A stretch of DNA of 64,000 nucleotides, taken from Piliocolobus tephrosceles. Taxonomy: Eukaryota; Chordata; Mammalia; Primates; Cercopithecidae. Below the pieces are notes generated by a model that was not told the DNA's origin, ran no database searches, and was given only the letters and a program-made list of their open reading frames with translations. The number at the start of each line of letters is the position of its first letter. Position 1 is the stretch's first letter. Shown here piece by piece: positions 1-10,859 of the stretch. A program made the translations under genes and the position numbers. The stretch spans positions 37,392,148 through 37,456,147 of the forward strand of contig NC_045443.1 in the NCBI RefSeq assembly GCF_002776525.5. The letters are read 5' to 3'.

Positions 1-1084
1 AAAAAAGTAGAAATAATACCTATTTTTATGATGCTTAAAAAGAATAAGGACTATGAAGTGTCACCTATATATAAAGAGAGATAAATCAAGGGTTGAATTT
101 ACCCCCCCCAAAAAAAGTCATATGGTTTAGCCATTCATAGGGAACTCACTCTAATTCTCTTTCTATTGTATTAGGAATATCTGTGTTCTATGGAAATTAA
201 TTCTATTTATAGGGAGATATCTTACTGTGGAAAAGTTCTTTGCCTTATTGACTCAAATTTGTCTTCTGTTTTATACCAAGGCTCTTACTAAGGTAGAACT
301 TCCCTTGGAATTTAAACACATTCCGTGATAAATAGATACATTTTTTATTTGCAGTGTTAGCGATTTAAGGGTTATTATTATTTTCAATATAATTCATGTT
401 TGTTTCAAGAGAAAAATAATTCCTGAAACGTTTTCCATTGAAGTAATGTTTCTCTTAAATGTTCGTCGCCAGTGTGACTCCAACAAATAACTGCCCTTAT
501 AAATTGACTTTGATATTACCTAATTAATGAATATGAATGTGTCCAGTTTTTCCATTTCCTTTCAGGGCAAGCACATCTGGTACTTAGAAGAATTGCTGCA
601 ATCTCACACAAAGAGGGTTAGTTGATGAAGCTTGCTGAATATCCTATGTGCCAAAGAAAGCAACTTGGCTTCCTCTGAATACTCTATTTCATGCCCCAAA
701 TACTGTGTGAGTGTCTAAAACTACACATGTCTTTCTGATAGTGTTTTGCTTCTCTGATACCCAGGCCAATATCAAAGGCATTCCTCTATGTTCTTGGGGC
801 ATTAACTGGGTCCCAGAGTATCTTCGAAGCCTGATGTTTTCATGGGACTGAAAGTCAATAGGCCCATCTGCCCCACCGGAAGTGGCTTTGCCATCAGGCT
901 TTAGGAAATTGGGTCATGGCTTACTGGTTCAAAGTGAATTGGTAGTAAATCTTTGTTATGTTGCAGCACAAAACACAATCATGAAAAGACTGCCTTTGAA
1001 AGGTAAAAAGACACATCTTTGAAGTCATCCTCAGCTCATTTTACCCACGTATGCTGACCAGGAAATCATCAGTCTAATACCAGT
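1..1084. other. Unassigned unique sequence
   Basis: I see no gene, RNA or recognisable repeat here. The base composition is AT-rich with short A runs. A pyrimidine-rich tract ending in CAG near 567 resembles a splice acceptor, but no open frame or donor follows convincingly. Confidence 0.4.
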
Positions 1085-1310
1085 TATGGAATGCCAGATG
1101 TTTTATATTCATTATCTTTGCTACTCACAAAAACCACATGTACATTTTATTTTTCCCACCTAATAGATGTGTTCCTAGTCTAAGACAGATTAAATGAGAT
1201 GCCCAAGATGCACAGCCTGGCAGAAGTGCATCTTGGCATCAAACCTGCATGCGTACTGTGGCCTCTGCACACACTTCTTTTTCCACGACCTAATCCCAGC
1301 TGCAGCGTCC
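1085..1310 (-). repeat. MIR SINE relic
   Basis: Read on the minus strand the block follows the MIR core and 3' half. On the plus strand one sees the reversed order: a 'size/peak' segment near 1100, a degenerate ACAGAT..AAATGAGATGCCCAAG stretch, then a segment ending in a CTGTGGCCTCTG motif equivalent to the MIR tRNA-like body. Divergence is high, as expected for this ancient tRNA-derived SINE, and there is no coding potential. Confidence 0.5.
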
Positions 1311-1976
1311 CTCTTCCTGCCTCTGTGCCATTCCTTTATACTGCGCTCTAAAGAAGTCAATAGGTTTTCATAAATTGGAATATACTATTTGTAATGTTTT
1401 TTCCTGAAATAATAAACAAGTTTTGAATTTAAACAAAACAAACAGTATATACCCTTTAACATTTTCCAAAGCCAAGAAGGAAGAATCCTTGAACTGCTTT
1501 CCTAACTTTTCTACTATAACATGTCCATCCTTCTGACTTTGGCTCTTCTCAGTTGCAAAGATTTGTTGACTTACTTGGAGACAAAATGTTTAAAGCCAAC
1601 TCATCAGTATTCATTTTGTGAGAAGGGAAATTTAAGAAGTATGTAAATGTGATTAGAAAGGAAAAAAAAGTATTCTCTAGTTCAAATTGCTTGATGGTCT
1701 CACATGAAAAGCCTCAGTCAGAAAATAAAGAAGGCTATAACTAGGTGTGCTATTATCCCAGCTAGAGAATAAAGGTTTCCAGAAGTGAACTCCTCTTGTG
1801 TTTAAAATCACAATCTGCAGGAATTTTATAGGCTGGAAACTTCATGTACATTTAAACTTAACCTTCTCATTTTTATTGTTGGTTGAATCAGACCTACTTG
1901 AAATATAACAGCAAGAGTATTTATTTACAATTTTCAGTATTAATTATCCAGTTGAAAGTACCAAGTGAATGATTTA
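1311..1976. other. Unassigned unique sequence
   Basis: No gene or repeat recognised. The stretch is A/T-rich and ends at the target duplication of the Alu that follows. Confidence 0.4.
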
Positions 1977-2325
1977 GAACTCCTACAATATTATTTGTTT
2001 TATTTTGTTTTGTTTTTGAGACAGAGTCTTGCTGTATCACTCAGGCTGGACTACAGTGATACGATCTTGGCTCACTCCAACCTCCACCTCCAGGGTTCAA
2101 GCAATCCTTAAGCCTCAGCCTTCTGAGTAGCTGGGACTTCAGGCAGCGTGTGCTACCACACACAGCTAATTGTTGTATTTTTAATAGAGACGGGGTTTCA
2201 CTATGTTGGCCAGGCTGGTCTCAAGCACCTGACCTCAGGTGATCTGCCCACCTCAGCCTCCCAAAGTACTGGGATTACAGGGGTGAACCACCGTTCCTGG
2301 CTGTGAACTCCTACAATATTATTTG
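1977..2325 (-). mobile_element. Alu (S-like), full length, with perfect target duplication
   Basis: A full dimeric Alu lies on the minus strand (body 1998-2304). Its T-rich tail complement is at the left, followed by GAGACAGAGTCTTGC, the right monomer, the AATAGAGACGGGGTTT linker region and the left monomer. The 21-bp target duplication, 1977-1997 and 2305-2325, is identical on both sides, so the insertion is intact end to end. The sequence is moderately diverged (AluS-like; subfamily not resolved). It has no coding capacity and would have been mobilised by L1. Confidence 0.93.
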
Positions 2326-2499
2326 AGAAGTCATTTTCTGCGGTATGCTGTATATAATGTTAAAAAAAATACATTATTTTCTATGTGGTTTCTAAAATAA
2401 AAAGCTTTCTTTCTATGTTTTTTCAAACCATTCTAATTTTAAGAGGTAGAAATTACCTTTGTTTTCAGAGTGATTAAGACAATTTTCAGAAAATATAAA

Positions 2500-2559
2500 T
2501 ATCCATAGAATATATAGATATAGATATAGATATATAATATGTGGAGATAGATACCATGT

Positions 2560-2597
<38 letters not shown>

Positions 2598-2623
2598 TAT
2601 TATATATATATATCTCTCTGTCC

Positions 2624-2663
<40 letters not shown>

Positions 2664-2670
2664 ACATAGT
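2500..2670. repeat. (TA)n tracts forming an AT-rich inverted repeat
   Basis: Two long TA runs, about 2561-2596 and 2630-2660, are flanked by complementary outer sequence: ATGTGGATATA at 2556 and TATATCCACAT ending at 2667. The arms of about 41 bp could fold into one AT-rich hairpin with a loop of roughly 30 bp (2597-2626). A short GATATA-like repeat precedes it near 2515-2535. Confidence 0.8.
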
Positions 2671-3229
2671 ATAATGGCATTAATTGAAACAATGTAAAAT
2701 AATGAACAGGTTGTATCAGTTTCATGGACTTATTTTCTTTCTACTAGCAAATTCCTAGTTTTTAAAATGAGCAGACTTCTAATATTGGAATCTGGAATCT
2801 GAGGAATTTCATTTTTTATGAAGCTTTTGCATAACCTTTCTTCACTGAAATCTCTAGGTCACTCAATTTGCTGAAGTAGTCTTAAGCTTTGCTGATCCCA
2901 GTCAGAGGCCAGAAGGAACATTTGCTTCAATTCAAACCTCTCTCTGCAATATACCCAGGATTCAGGGTTCACAGAGAGAAAATCCAACAAGCCTGAACTG
3001 GCTACTGATAGATTCTTAGACGAGAGCAGGTTAGAGGTCAAACCTGGAAGATGATGTTGGGGCTCAGAGACTGATACCCAAGAATATGGTACTTTGACAT
3101 GCAAAACTGAAGAAGTCTCAAGGTCTCTCTGACTCTCTTCCAACTCTTGTCTCTCAATCTTCTGTCTCTCCCAATGTGCATAATAAAAATATTCTCTGAA
3201 GTTCCCTTATCTGGCAAAAGTCCAGACAC
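2671..3229. other. Unassigned sequence, possibly the 5' part of an old LTR
   Basis: No gene recognised. A minus-strand open frame of 94 codons (2859-3143) has no recognisable domain and is probably chance. The stretch may belong to the LTR whose 3' end I recognise downstream, but the 5' boundary is not visible. Confidence 0.3.
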
Positions 3230-3647
3230 ACCAAAGAAGAAAGCAATGATCTCTGGTCCCTTCCTGAGTTTGCATTAACTGAACTCCTTTGGCCAGAATA
3301 AAGATGAAAGTCTCAACACACCTGCACACATTTGCAAACTACTGCTCTGCAGGTCCAACAGACTTTGTCTCAGGCCACTGTATGTTTTTTTAAGTCTGTT
3401 CAATTTCCCTAAAAATCCCGTACTACCTGCCTAAAATAATCCACATTTCCCCACCTCCATTTCTTCTAAGAAGAAGGGTGTATAAGTATCTGTACCCCAT
3501 TGTGTGTGATGGGGTACAATCACTCTGTGATTTTTACCCCATGCACATTAATAAATCTGTGTGCTTTTTCTCTTATTAATCTCTTTTGTCTATTGATTTT
3601 CAGTGAAACTTCAGAGGCAAAGGAGACGTTTTCCCATGGCCCCTACA
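3230..3647 (+). mobile_element. Probable ERV LTR, 3' portion
   Basis: The block has the 3' architecture of an LTR in plus orientation. A TATA-like element (GTGTATAAG) is at about 3478, a polyadenylation signal AATAAA is at about 3551, and a T-rich R/U5-like stretch runs to an end resembling GGCCCCTACA at about 3647. It looks like a solitary or truncated LTR of an old endogenous retrovirus. I cannot name the family or find the 5' edge. Confidence 0.5.
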
Positions 3648-3739
3648 GTGGGATAGAGATTGCATTTTGGTATAGAGCTGGGGACTTTAGAAATAACATG
3701 AATGGGATACTGTACGGTCACAGTTAGTGGACTGAGGCA

Positions 3740-3773
3740 AAACAAACAAACAAACAAAAAAACACACAAAAAA
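3740..3773. repeat. (CAAA)n simple repeat
   Basis: Short degenerate CAAA/A-rich tract. It could be the tail of an unrecognised retrotransposon, but nothing upstream confirms this. Confidence 0.7.
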
Positions 3774-4289
3774 ATGTGAAGGCCATCTAACAAGGGATGA
3801 TTCTTATAGTCTGGTTTGTCTTCTCTTCTTTTGCTATAGCTTCCCTAGATGATATTTTCAATAATTGTGGATTAAAGTAATATCTTTATGCTGGTCACTA
3901 CTAAATTTACATTTCAAGTCAAGATCTTCCTTCTGGGAAGCACTCTCAAAAACTTCTTCCTACACAGTGTTTTCACTAGGGTGTCTCAAAGGCACAGTCT
4001 GCGAAACAGACATCTTTCATTTTCCACCAATTCATCTTTCTGCTTCATTTTTCTTCATCTCAACGAGTGACAATACCACACTCCTGTCAATTGCTCATGA
4101 TCAAAATGTCTTCACTTTTCTTTTTTCACCTAAGTCCCATTGATTTGACTTTCAAAAGATTTCTTGGATCTACTCATAGCTCTGAGAGTCCCTTGTCATC
4201 ACAAAGTACAAAGTGCCAACACCTATTTCCTAGATCATGACGTTAAATTCCTACTTCACTTTTATAAACTTTCTTTCCTGTCCTCTTAC
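3774..4289. other. Unassigned sequence
   Basis: No repeat or gene recognised. Overlapping plus-strand frames of 60 and 92 codons lie here in different phases; neither shows a domain, so I treat both as chance. Confidence 0.35.
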
Positions 4290-4830
4290 AATACATTGAT
4301 TGCAAGCAATGACTAAACTGAAAATGTAAATTCCATCATGCCATTCTTTTGCTTAAAGTCTCCCAATGTTTACTCATTGAACTCAGAATAAAATCTAAGT
4401 CTTTACAGTAGCCTAAAGGCCCTGCATTATCCAGGCCTAGCTGCATCTTTCTCTATTCCCACCATGATACACTCCCACCATAGCTCGCTAATATCTCTAG
4501 ATACTGAGTGTTCTAGCTCTATCCTAGCTCACTGCTTTTGCACATGTTATCTCCTCTGTCTAAAATGCACTCATCTCAATTTTTTTCCATGACTAGCTCG
4601 TTATCTTCCTTTAGGTCTCAACTGCAGTGCTATATCATCATGAGGCCTTCCATGACCACTGACCCTTGCTCTCTTCAAAACTATTATTAAAGTTTGCAAC
4701 TGCTTATTTATCTATTTCATTTATTTTTCTGTCAGCCACCCTCACTACAATGCAAGCTGCATAACTCCTTTGTTTACTACATTATCCCAGCCATCTGTTA
4801 AATTAATGAGTTGATGAATAGTCAAGGAGC
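4290..4830 (+). mobile_element. LINE L2, 3' end
   Basis: The order of landmarks is that of the L2 ORF end and 3' UTR on the plus strand. An AAAGTCTCCCAATG segment is followed by ACTCAGAATAAAATC, GGCCCTGCATTATCC, CTTTTGCACATGTTATC, then a 'tctcaactgcagtgctatatcat..aggccttccatgacc' block and the closing 'caatgcaagctgc' segment. Ancient, heavily mutated, no usable frame. Confidence 0.8.
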
Positions 4831-5137
4831 CTATTTTGTTCATACAAGAAGAGTTTGAGAAGATAGACCAGAAGAAGCCTCTCTGGTCAGAGGGAGTTTC
4901 CAATGAGTTTTGGGTTTACAATCAAGATTCCCAGTCAGCCCTGCCTTATGTCAAAGGAGTTTGTTAAGATACCTTGTATTATGAATCTTACTGTATTTCC
5001 ACCTCCTAGTTGTTAAAGAAGTTGAAAGAAGTGGGGGAACCACTGAGCATTTCAAGAATTACAGTGACCAGAGAAACCTTATCCCAGATGGAGCAATTTC
5101 TCTTGGGTTCTCAAGAAACTGCTTAACTCTTGGTTTT
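4831..5137. other. Unassigned sequence before the L1 target site
   Basis: No gene or repeat recognised in this roughly 300-bp stretch. Confidence 0.35.
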
Positions 5138-5153
5138 ACTGGCCGATTTTCTT

Positions 5154-5255
5154 TTTTTTTTTTTTCTTTTTTTTTTTTTTAATCTTTATGCGCTTATTTA
5201 TTTTCAAGATAATACAAACCCTGTTAATTTCAACTTCAAAATGTCTTCAGAGATT
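5154..5255 (-). other. Candidate 3'-transduced segment with its own poly(A) tail
   Basis: Lying between two poly(A) tails (read on the minus strand), this non-L1 segment is inside the target duplication. On the minus strand it carries AATAAA (plus-strand 5197-5202), 16 bases before the outer tail. The L1's own end has only the weaker ATTAAA-like signal. This is the signature of readthrough past the L1 end to a downstream genomic poly(A) site, followed by retrotransposition. Confidence 0.75.
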
Positions 5256-5413
5256 TTTTTTTTTTTAATTATACTTTAAGTTCTAGGGTACATGTGCATA
5301 ACGTGCAGGTTTGTTACATATGTATACATGTGCCATGTTGGTGTGCTGCACCCATCAACTCGTCAGCACCCATCAATTCATCATTTATATCAGGTATAAC
5401 TCCCCAATGCAAT

Positions 5414-5435
5414 CCCTCCCCCCTCCCCCCTCCCC
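5414..5435 (-). other. G-rich tract in L1 3' UTR (G-quadruplex motif)
   Basis: Four C runs of three to six on the plus strand mean four G runs separated by single A on the transcribed strand of the L1. This is the conserved polypurine/G4-prone tract of L1 3' UTRs and is well preserved here. Confidence 0.8.
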
Positions 5436-5490
5436 ATGATAGGCCCCAGTGTGTGATGTTCCCTTTCCCGAGTCCAAGTGAGCTCATTGT

Positions 5491-8400
5491 TCAGTTCCCA
5501 CCTATGAGTGAGAACATGCTGTGTTTGGTTTTCTGTTCTTGTGATAGTTTGCTAAGAATGATGGTTTCCAGCTGCATCCATGTCACTACAAAGGACGCAA
5601 ACTCATCAAACTCATCGTTTTTTATGGCTGCATAGTATTCCATGGTGTATATGTGCCACATTTTCTTAATCCAGTCTGTCACCGATGGACATTTGGGTTG
5701 ATTCCAAGTCTTTGCTATTGTGAATAGTGCCGCAATAAACATACGTGTGCATGTGTCTTTGTAGTAGCATAATTTATAATCCTTTGGGTATATACCCAGT
5801 AGTGGGATGGCTGGGTCATATGGTACATCTAGTTCTAGATCTTTGAGGAATCACCATACTGTTTTCCATAATGGTTGAACTAGTTTACAATCCCACCAAC
5901 AGTGTAAAAGTGTTCCTATTTCTCCACATCCTCTCCAACACCTGTTGTTTCCTGATTTTTTAATGATTGCCATTCTAACTGGTGTGGTATGGCAATCCAC
6001 AATGAGATGGTATCTCATTGTGGTTTTGATTTGCATTTCTCTGATGGCCAGTGATGATGAGCATTTTTTCATGTGTCTGTTGGCTGTATGAATGTCGTCT
6101 TTTGAGAAATGTCTGTTCATATCCTTTGCCCACTTTTTGATGGGGTTGTTTGTTTTTTTCTTGTATATTTGTTTGAGTTCTTTGTAGATTCTGGAAATTA
6201 GCCCTTTGTTAGATGAGTAGATTGCAAAAATTTTCTCCCATTCTGTAGGTTGCCTGTTCACTCTGATGGTAGTTTCTTTTGCTGTGCAGAAGTTCTTTAG
6301 TTTAATTAGATCCCATTTGTCAATTTTGGCTTTTGCTGCCGTTGCTTTTGGTGTTTTAGACATGAAGTCCTTGCCCATGCCTATGTCCTGAATGGTACTA
6401 CCTAGATTTTCTTCTAGGGTTTTTATGGTATTAGGTCTAACATTTAAGTCTCTAATCCATCTTGAATTAATCTTCGTATAAGGAGTAAGGAAAGGATCCA
6501 GTTTCAGCTTTCTACTTATGGCTAGCCAATTTTCCCAGCACCATTTATTAAATAGGGAATCCTTTCCCCATTTCTTGTTTTTGTCAGGTTTGTCAAAGAT
6601 CAGATGGTTGTAGATGTGTGGCATTATTTCTGAAGGCTCCGTTCTGTTCCATTGGTCTCTATCTCTGTTTTGGTACCAGTACCATGCTGTTTTGGTTACT
6701 GTAGCCTTGTAGTATAGTTTGAAGTCAGGTAGCGTGACGCCTCCGGCTTTGTCCTTTCGACTTAGGATTGTCTTGGCAATGCGGGCTCTTTTTTGGTTCC
6801 ATATGAACTTTAAAGCAGTTTTTTCCAATTCTGTGAAGAAGCTCATTGGTAGCTTGATGGGGATGGCATTGAATCTATAAATAACCTTGGGCAGTATGGC
6901 CATTTTCACGATATTGATTCTTCCTATCCATGAGCATGGTATGTTCTTCCATTTGTTTGTGTCCTCTTTGATTTCACTGAGCAGTGGTTTGTAGTTCTCC
7001 TTGAAGAGGTCCTTTACATCCCTTGTAAGTTGGATTCCTACGTATTTTATTCTCTTTGAAGCAATTGTGAATGGAAGTTCATTCCTGATTTGGCTCTCTG
7101 CTTGTCTGTTACTGGTGTATAAGAATGCTTGTGATTTTTGCACATTAATTTTGTATCCTGAGACTTTGCTGAAGTTGCTTATCAGCTTAAGAAGATTTTG
7201 GGCTGAGACGATGGGGTTTTCTAAATACACAATCATGTCATCTGCAAACAGGGACAATTTGACTTCTTCTTTTCCTAACTGAATACCCTTGATTTCTTTC
7301 TCTTGCCTGATTGCCCTAGCCAGAACTTCCAACACTATGTTGAATAGGAGTGGTGAGAGAGGGCATCCCTGTCTTGTGCCAGTTTTCAAAGGGAATTTTT
7401 CCAGTTTTTGCCCATTCAGTATGATATTAGCTGTGGGTTTGTCATAAATAGCTCTTATTATTTTGAGGTACGTTCCATCAATACCGAATTTATTGAGCGT
7501 TTTTAGCATGAAGGGCTGTTGAATTTTGTCAAAAGCCTTTTCTGCATCTATTGAGATAATCATGTGGTTCTTGTCTTTGGTTCTGTTTATATGCTGGATT
7601 ACGTTGATTGATTTGTGAATGTTGAACCAGCCTTGCATCCCAGGGATGAAGCCCACTTGATCATGGTGGATAAGCTTTTTGATGTGCTGCTGAATCCGTT
7701 TTGCCAGTATTTTATTGAGGATTTTTGCATCGATGTTCATCAGGGAGATTGGTCTAAAATTCTCTTTTTTTGTTGTGTCTCTGCCAGGCTTTGGTATCAG
7801 GATGATGTTGGCCTCATAAAATGAGTTAGGGAGGATTCCCTCTTTTTCTATTGATTGGAATAGTTTCAGAAGGAATGGTACCAGCTCCTCCTTGTACCTC
7901 TGGTAGAATTCAGCTGTGAATCCATCTGATCCTGGGCTTTTTTGGTGGGTAGGCTATTAATTGTTGCCTCAATTTCAGAGCCTGCTATTGGTCTATTCAG
8001 GGATTCAACTTCTTCCTGGTTTAGTCTTGGGAGAGTGTACGTGTCCAGGAAATTATCCATTTCTTCTAGATTTTCTAGTTGATTTGCGTAGAGGTGTTTA
8101 TAGTATTCTCTGATGGTATTTTGTATTTCTGTGGGGTCGGTGGTGATATCCCCTTTATCATTTTTTATTGCTTCTATTTGATTCCTCTCTCTTTTCTTCT
8201 TTATTAGCCTTGCTAGCGGTCTGTCAATTTTGTTGATCTTTTCAAAAAACCAACTCCTGGATTCATTGATTTTTTGGAGGGATTTTTGTGTCTCTATCTC
8301 CTTCAGTTCTGCTCTGATCTTAGTTATTTCTTGCCTTCTGCTAGCTTTTGAATGTGTTTGCTCTTGCCTCTCTAGTTCTTTTAATTGTGATGTTAGAGTG

Positions 8401-9344
8401 TCAATTTTAGATCTTTCCTGCTTTCTCTTGTGGGCACTTAGTGCTATAAATTTCCCTCTACACACTGCTTTAAATGTGTCCCAGAGATTCTGGTATGTTG
8501 TATCTTTGTTCTCATTGGTTTCAAAGAACATCTTTATTTCTGCTTTCATTTCGTTATGTACCCAGTAGTCATTCAGGAGCAGGTTGTTCAGTTTCCATGT
8601 AGTTGAGCGGTTTTGATTGAGTTTCTTAGTCCTGAGTTCTAGTTTGATTGCACTGTGGTCAGAGAGACAGTTTGTTATAATTTCTGTTCTTTTACATTTG
8701 CTAAGGAGTGCTTTACTTCCAATTATGTGGTCAATTTTGGAATAAGTGTGATGTGGTGCTGAGAAGAATGTATATTCTGTTGACTTGGGGTGGAGAGTTC
8801 TATAGATGTCTATTAGGTCCGCTTGGTGCAGAGATGAGTTCAATTCCTGGATATGCTTGTTAACTTTCTGTCTCGTTGATCTGTCTAATGTTGACAGTGG
8901 AGTGTTGAAGTCTCCCATTATTATTGTATGGGAGTCTAAGTCTCTTTGTAAGTCTCTAAGGACTTGCTTTATGAATCTGGGTGCTCCTGTATTGGGTGCA
9001 TATATATTTAGGATAGTTAGCTCTTCCTGTTGAATTGATCCCTTTACCATTATGTAATGGCCTTCTTTGTCTCTTTTGATCTTTGATGGTTTAAAGTCTG
9101 CTTTATCAGAGACTAGGATTGCAACCCCTGCTTTTTTTTGTTCTCCATTTGCTTGGTAGATCTTCCTCCATCCCTTCATTTTGAGCCTATGTATGTCTCT
9201 GCATGTGAGATGGGTCTCCTGAAGACAGCAGACTGATGGGTCTTGACTCTTTATCCAGTTTGCCAGTCTGTGTCTTTTAATTGGAGCATTTAGTCCATTT
9301 ACATTTAAGGTTAATATTGTTATGTGTGAACTTGATCCTGCCAT
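5491..9344 (-). pseudogene. L1 ORF2 (endonuclease-reverse transcriptase), two disabling lesions
   Basis: ORF2p nicks target DNA and reverse-transcribes the L1 RNA. It begins at the ATG at 9344. The endonuclease block is open, with LNVNGL, LQETHL, MGDFNTPLS and CLSDHSAIK motifs. The frame breaks at an A run on the coding strand (plus-strand T run 7938-7943) that appears one base short. After that shift the reading frame is open through the reverse transcriptase (FADDMIVYLEN core near 7250), to a stop at 5851-5853 after LVQPLWKTVW, apparently a CGA-to-TGA change. The remaining C-terminal part reads open to the normal stop at 5491. The Cys-rich C-terminal motif (CWRGCGEIG..LLHCWWDC) is present. 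A small in-frame DEF duplication lies at about 5598-5610. Dead by a frameshift and one nonsense change. Confidence 0.93.
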
Positions 9345-9407
9345 TATGATATTAACTGGTTATTTTGCTCATTAGTTGATGCAGTTTCTTCCTAGGCTCG
9401 ATGGTCT

Positions 9408-9666
9408 TTACATTTTGGCATGTTTTTGCAATGGCTGGTACCGGTTGTTCCTTTCCATGTTTAGGGCTTCCTTCAGGGTCTCTTGTAAGGCAGGCCTGGT
9501 GGTGACAAAATCTCTAAGCATTTGCTTATCTGTAAAGAATTTTATTTCTCCTTCACTTATGAAACTGAGTTTGGCTGGATATGAAATTCTGGGTTTAAAA
9601 TTCTTTTCTTTAAGAACGTTGAATATTGGCCCCCACTCTCTTCTGGCTTGTAGAGTTTCTGATGAT
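9408..9666 (-). pseudogene. L1 ORF1 C-terminal remnant
   Basis: Last roughly 86 codons of the ORF1p RNA-binding chaperone, ending at the stop 9408-9410. The tail region is recognisable on the minus strand (an NILKEKNFKPRIS-type stretch near 9600). It starts abruptly at the 5' truncation point, so it has no start codon and could only be transcribed from an outside promoter. Confidence 0.85.
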
Positions 9667-9682
9667 ACTGGCCGATTTTCTT

Positions 9683-9988
9683 AACAGGGGCTTAAAAGAG
9701 GGACCTCAAGAGACAGTCTGATGGCAAAAAGGGCTGCCACCAGATGGCAGCAAAGAGTTGTGTCTTCTCGCATGATTACTTTTAAATCTTGCCCCTATTT
9801 AGAATTATTAAAATATGATTGTTTCTCAAATACACTTACATCATCAATGACCTTCCCATTTGGCATTTGTATCTGTTTATTTCAAACACTTCCAATTCAT
9901 AGATTTAATGGGAAAATTCCACTAGATAAAGGGATATCTTCACAAAAGAAAAAACTCAAATAGTAAATTTTTTTAATTAAAAATGATA
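9683..9988. other. Unassigned sequence between L1 and Alu
   Basis: No gene or repeat recognised. An 80-codon plus-strand frame starting at 9721 shows no domain and is probably chance. Confidence 0.35.
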
Positions 9989-10297
9989 GGGCTGGGCTTT
10001 TGGCTCATGTCTGTAATCCCAACACTTTGGGAGGCAGAGATGGGAGAATCGCTTGCAGCCAAGAATTCAAGAACAGCCTGGCCAACGTGGCAAGACCCCT
10101 TTCTCTACAAAAATAAAAATAAAACAATTAGCAAGGCATGGTGGCATGCACCTATGGTCCCAACTACTTGAGAAGCTGAGGTGGGAGGATTGCTTGATCT
10201 CAGAAGTTTGAGGCTGCAGTGAACCACGATCAGGCCACTGCACTCTAGCCTGGGCAACAGAGCAAGAACCTGTCTCAATGAAAAAAAAAAGAAAAAA
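9989..10297 (+). mobile_element. Alu (J-like), full length
   Basis: Plus-strand dimeric Alu from GGGCTGGGCTTTTGGCTCATG to an interrupted A tail (AAAAAAAAAAGAAAAAA). Both monomers and the middle A-rich linker (AAAAATAAAAATAAAAC, about 10107) are present. Many CpG losses and substitutions suggest an old AluJ-type copy. No clear target duplication found. Confidence 0.88.
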
Positions 10298-10548
10298 GTT
10301 AAGCTTTTCTTTCCAAGAAAAGTACTTATAATCAACATAGAATGTAAGTCGGGTTATGATGAAGACATTTTATATTTGAAAATGAATTAATTCACTTGAC
10401 ATCAATTTGACTCAAAGATTAAGAAATATAAGGAAAAGTATGTGCTGTTGCATCAGGTGCTCTCAATAGTGATACACTAACACCTGTGTAGTTTTATTAA
10501 TCATTGTGATCATTGTGCTATCCCATTGGAATTGAACTACTTAGGCTG
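10298..10548. other. Unassigned sequence
   Basis: No gene or repeat recognised in this short AT-rich stretch. Confidence 0.3.
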
Positions 10549-10855
10549 GCATCAAAGACTTCAACATTTTAAATCTGAATTCATGTCAGTAACTCACTAT
10601 AATCACTTCCCCCTCCATTATCTACTCTAGTCATGATAAATTCCCCACTTCCCAAACACTTCAATCACATCAGTGCCTTTGCTCATGCCAATCCCAGGTC
10701 TACAAGTAAATCAGCAGCTCTTTTGAGTTGAAAAATATCTATTTATTTTTCAAGAACCATGGCAAATGTAACTCCTTCTGAAGGCTTTTCTGCCTTCCAT
10801 TCTCTTTCACACAGAAAGACACTCTTCTTCGAGTTTCTATATGTCACTTCAAGCA
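10549..10855 (+). repeat. Probable L2-type LINE 3' relic
   Basis: Phrases such as CAGTGCCTTTGCTCATGCCA and GAAGGCTTTTCTGCCTTCC sit in the order expected for the L2 3' ORF end in plus orientation. Highly diverged. It abuts a second L2 relic in the opposite orientation. Confidence 0.45.
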
Positions 10856-10859
10856 ATCA

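Larger units (their letters stand above)
5138..9682 (-). mobile_element. L1PA-type LINE-1, 5'-truncated, with target duplication and extra 3' segment
   Basis: A minus-strand L1 occupies 5154-9666. It is bounded by an identical 16-bp target duplication (ACTGGCCGATTTTCTT at 5138-5153 and 9667-9682). From right to left it holds the end of ORF1, the intergenic spacer, all of ORF2 and the 3' UTR. It is truncated within the last part of ORF1, so the 5' UTR and promoter are missing. Two poly(T) runs occur at the 3' end: one next to the target duplication (5152-5180) and one inside (about 5256-5267). The 75 bp between them is not L1 and looks like a 3' transduction. The sequence is close to young primate L1PA; the exact subfamily is not resolved. 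Confidence 0.95.

Noticed and set aside
550..640. Pyrimidine tract ending in CAG as a host exon acceptor
   Set aside because: No open frame of useful length and no matching donor; such tracts are common by chance.
2859..3143. Minus-strand 94-codon frame as a possible gene
   Set aside because: It has no recognisable domain or splice context, and lies next to an LTR-like block.
7001..9033. Several plus-strand open frames of 75-112 codons over the minus-strand L1 (7001, 7615, 8230, 8806)
   Set aside because: They are antisense shadows of ORF2 coding sequence and match nothing on their own.
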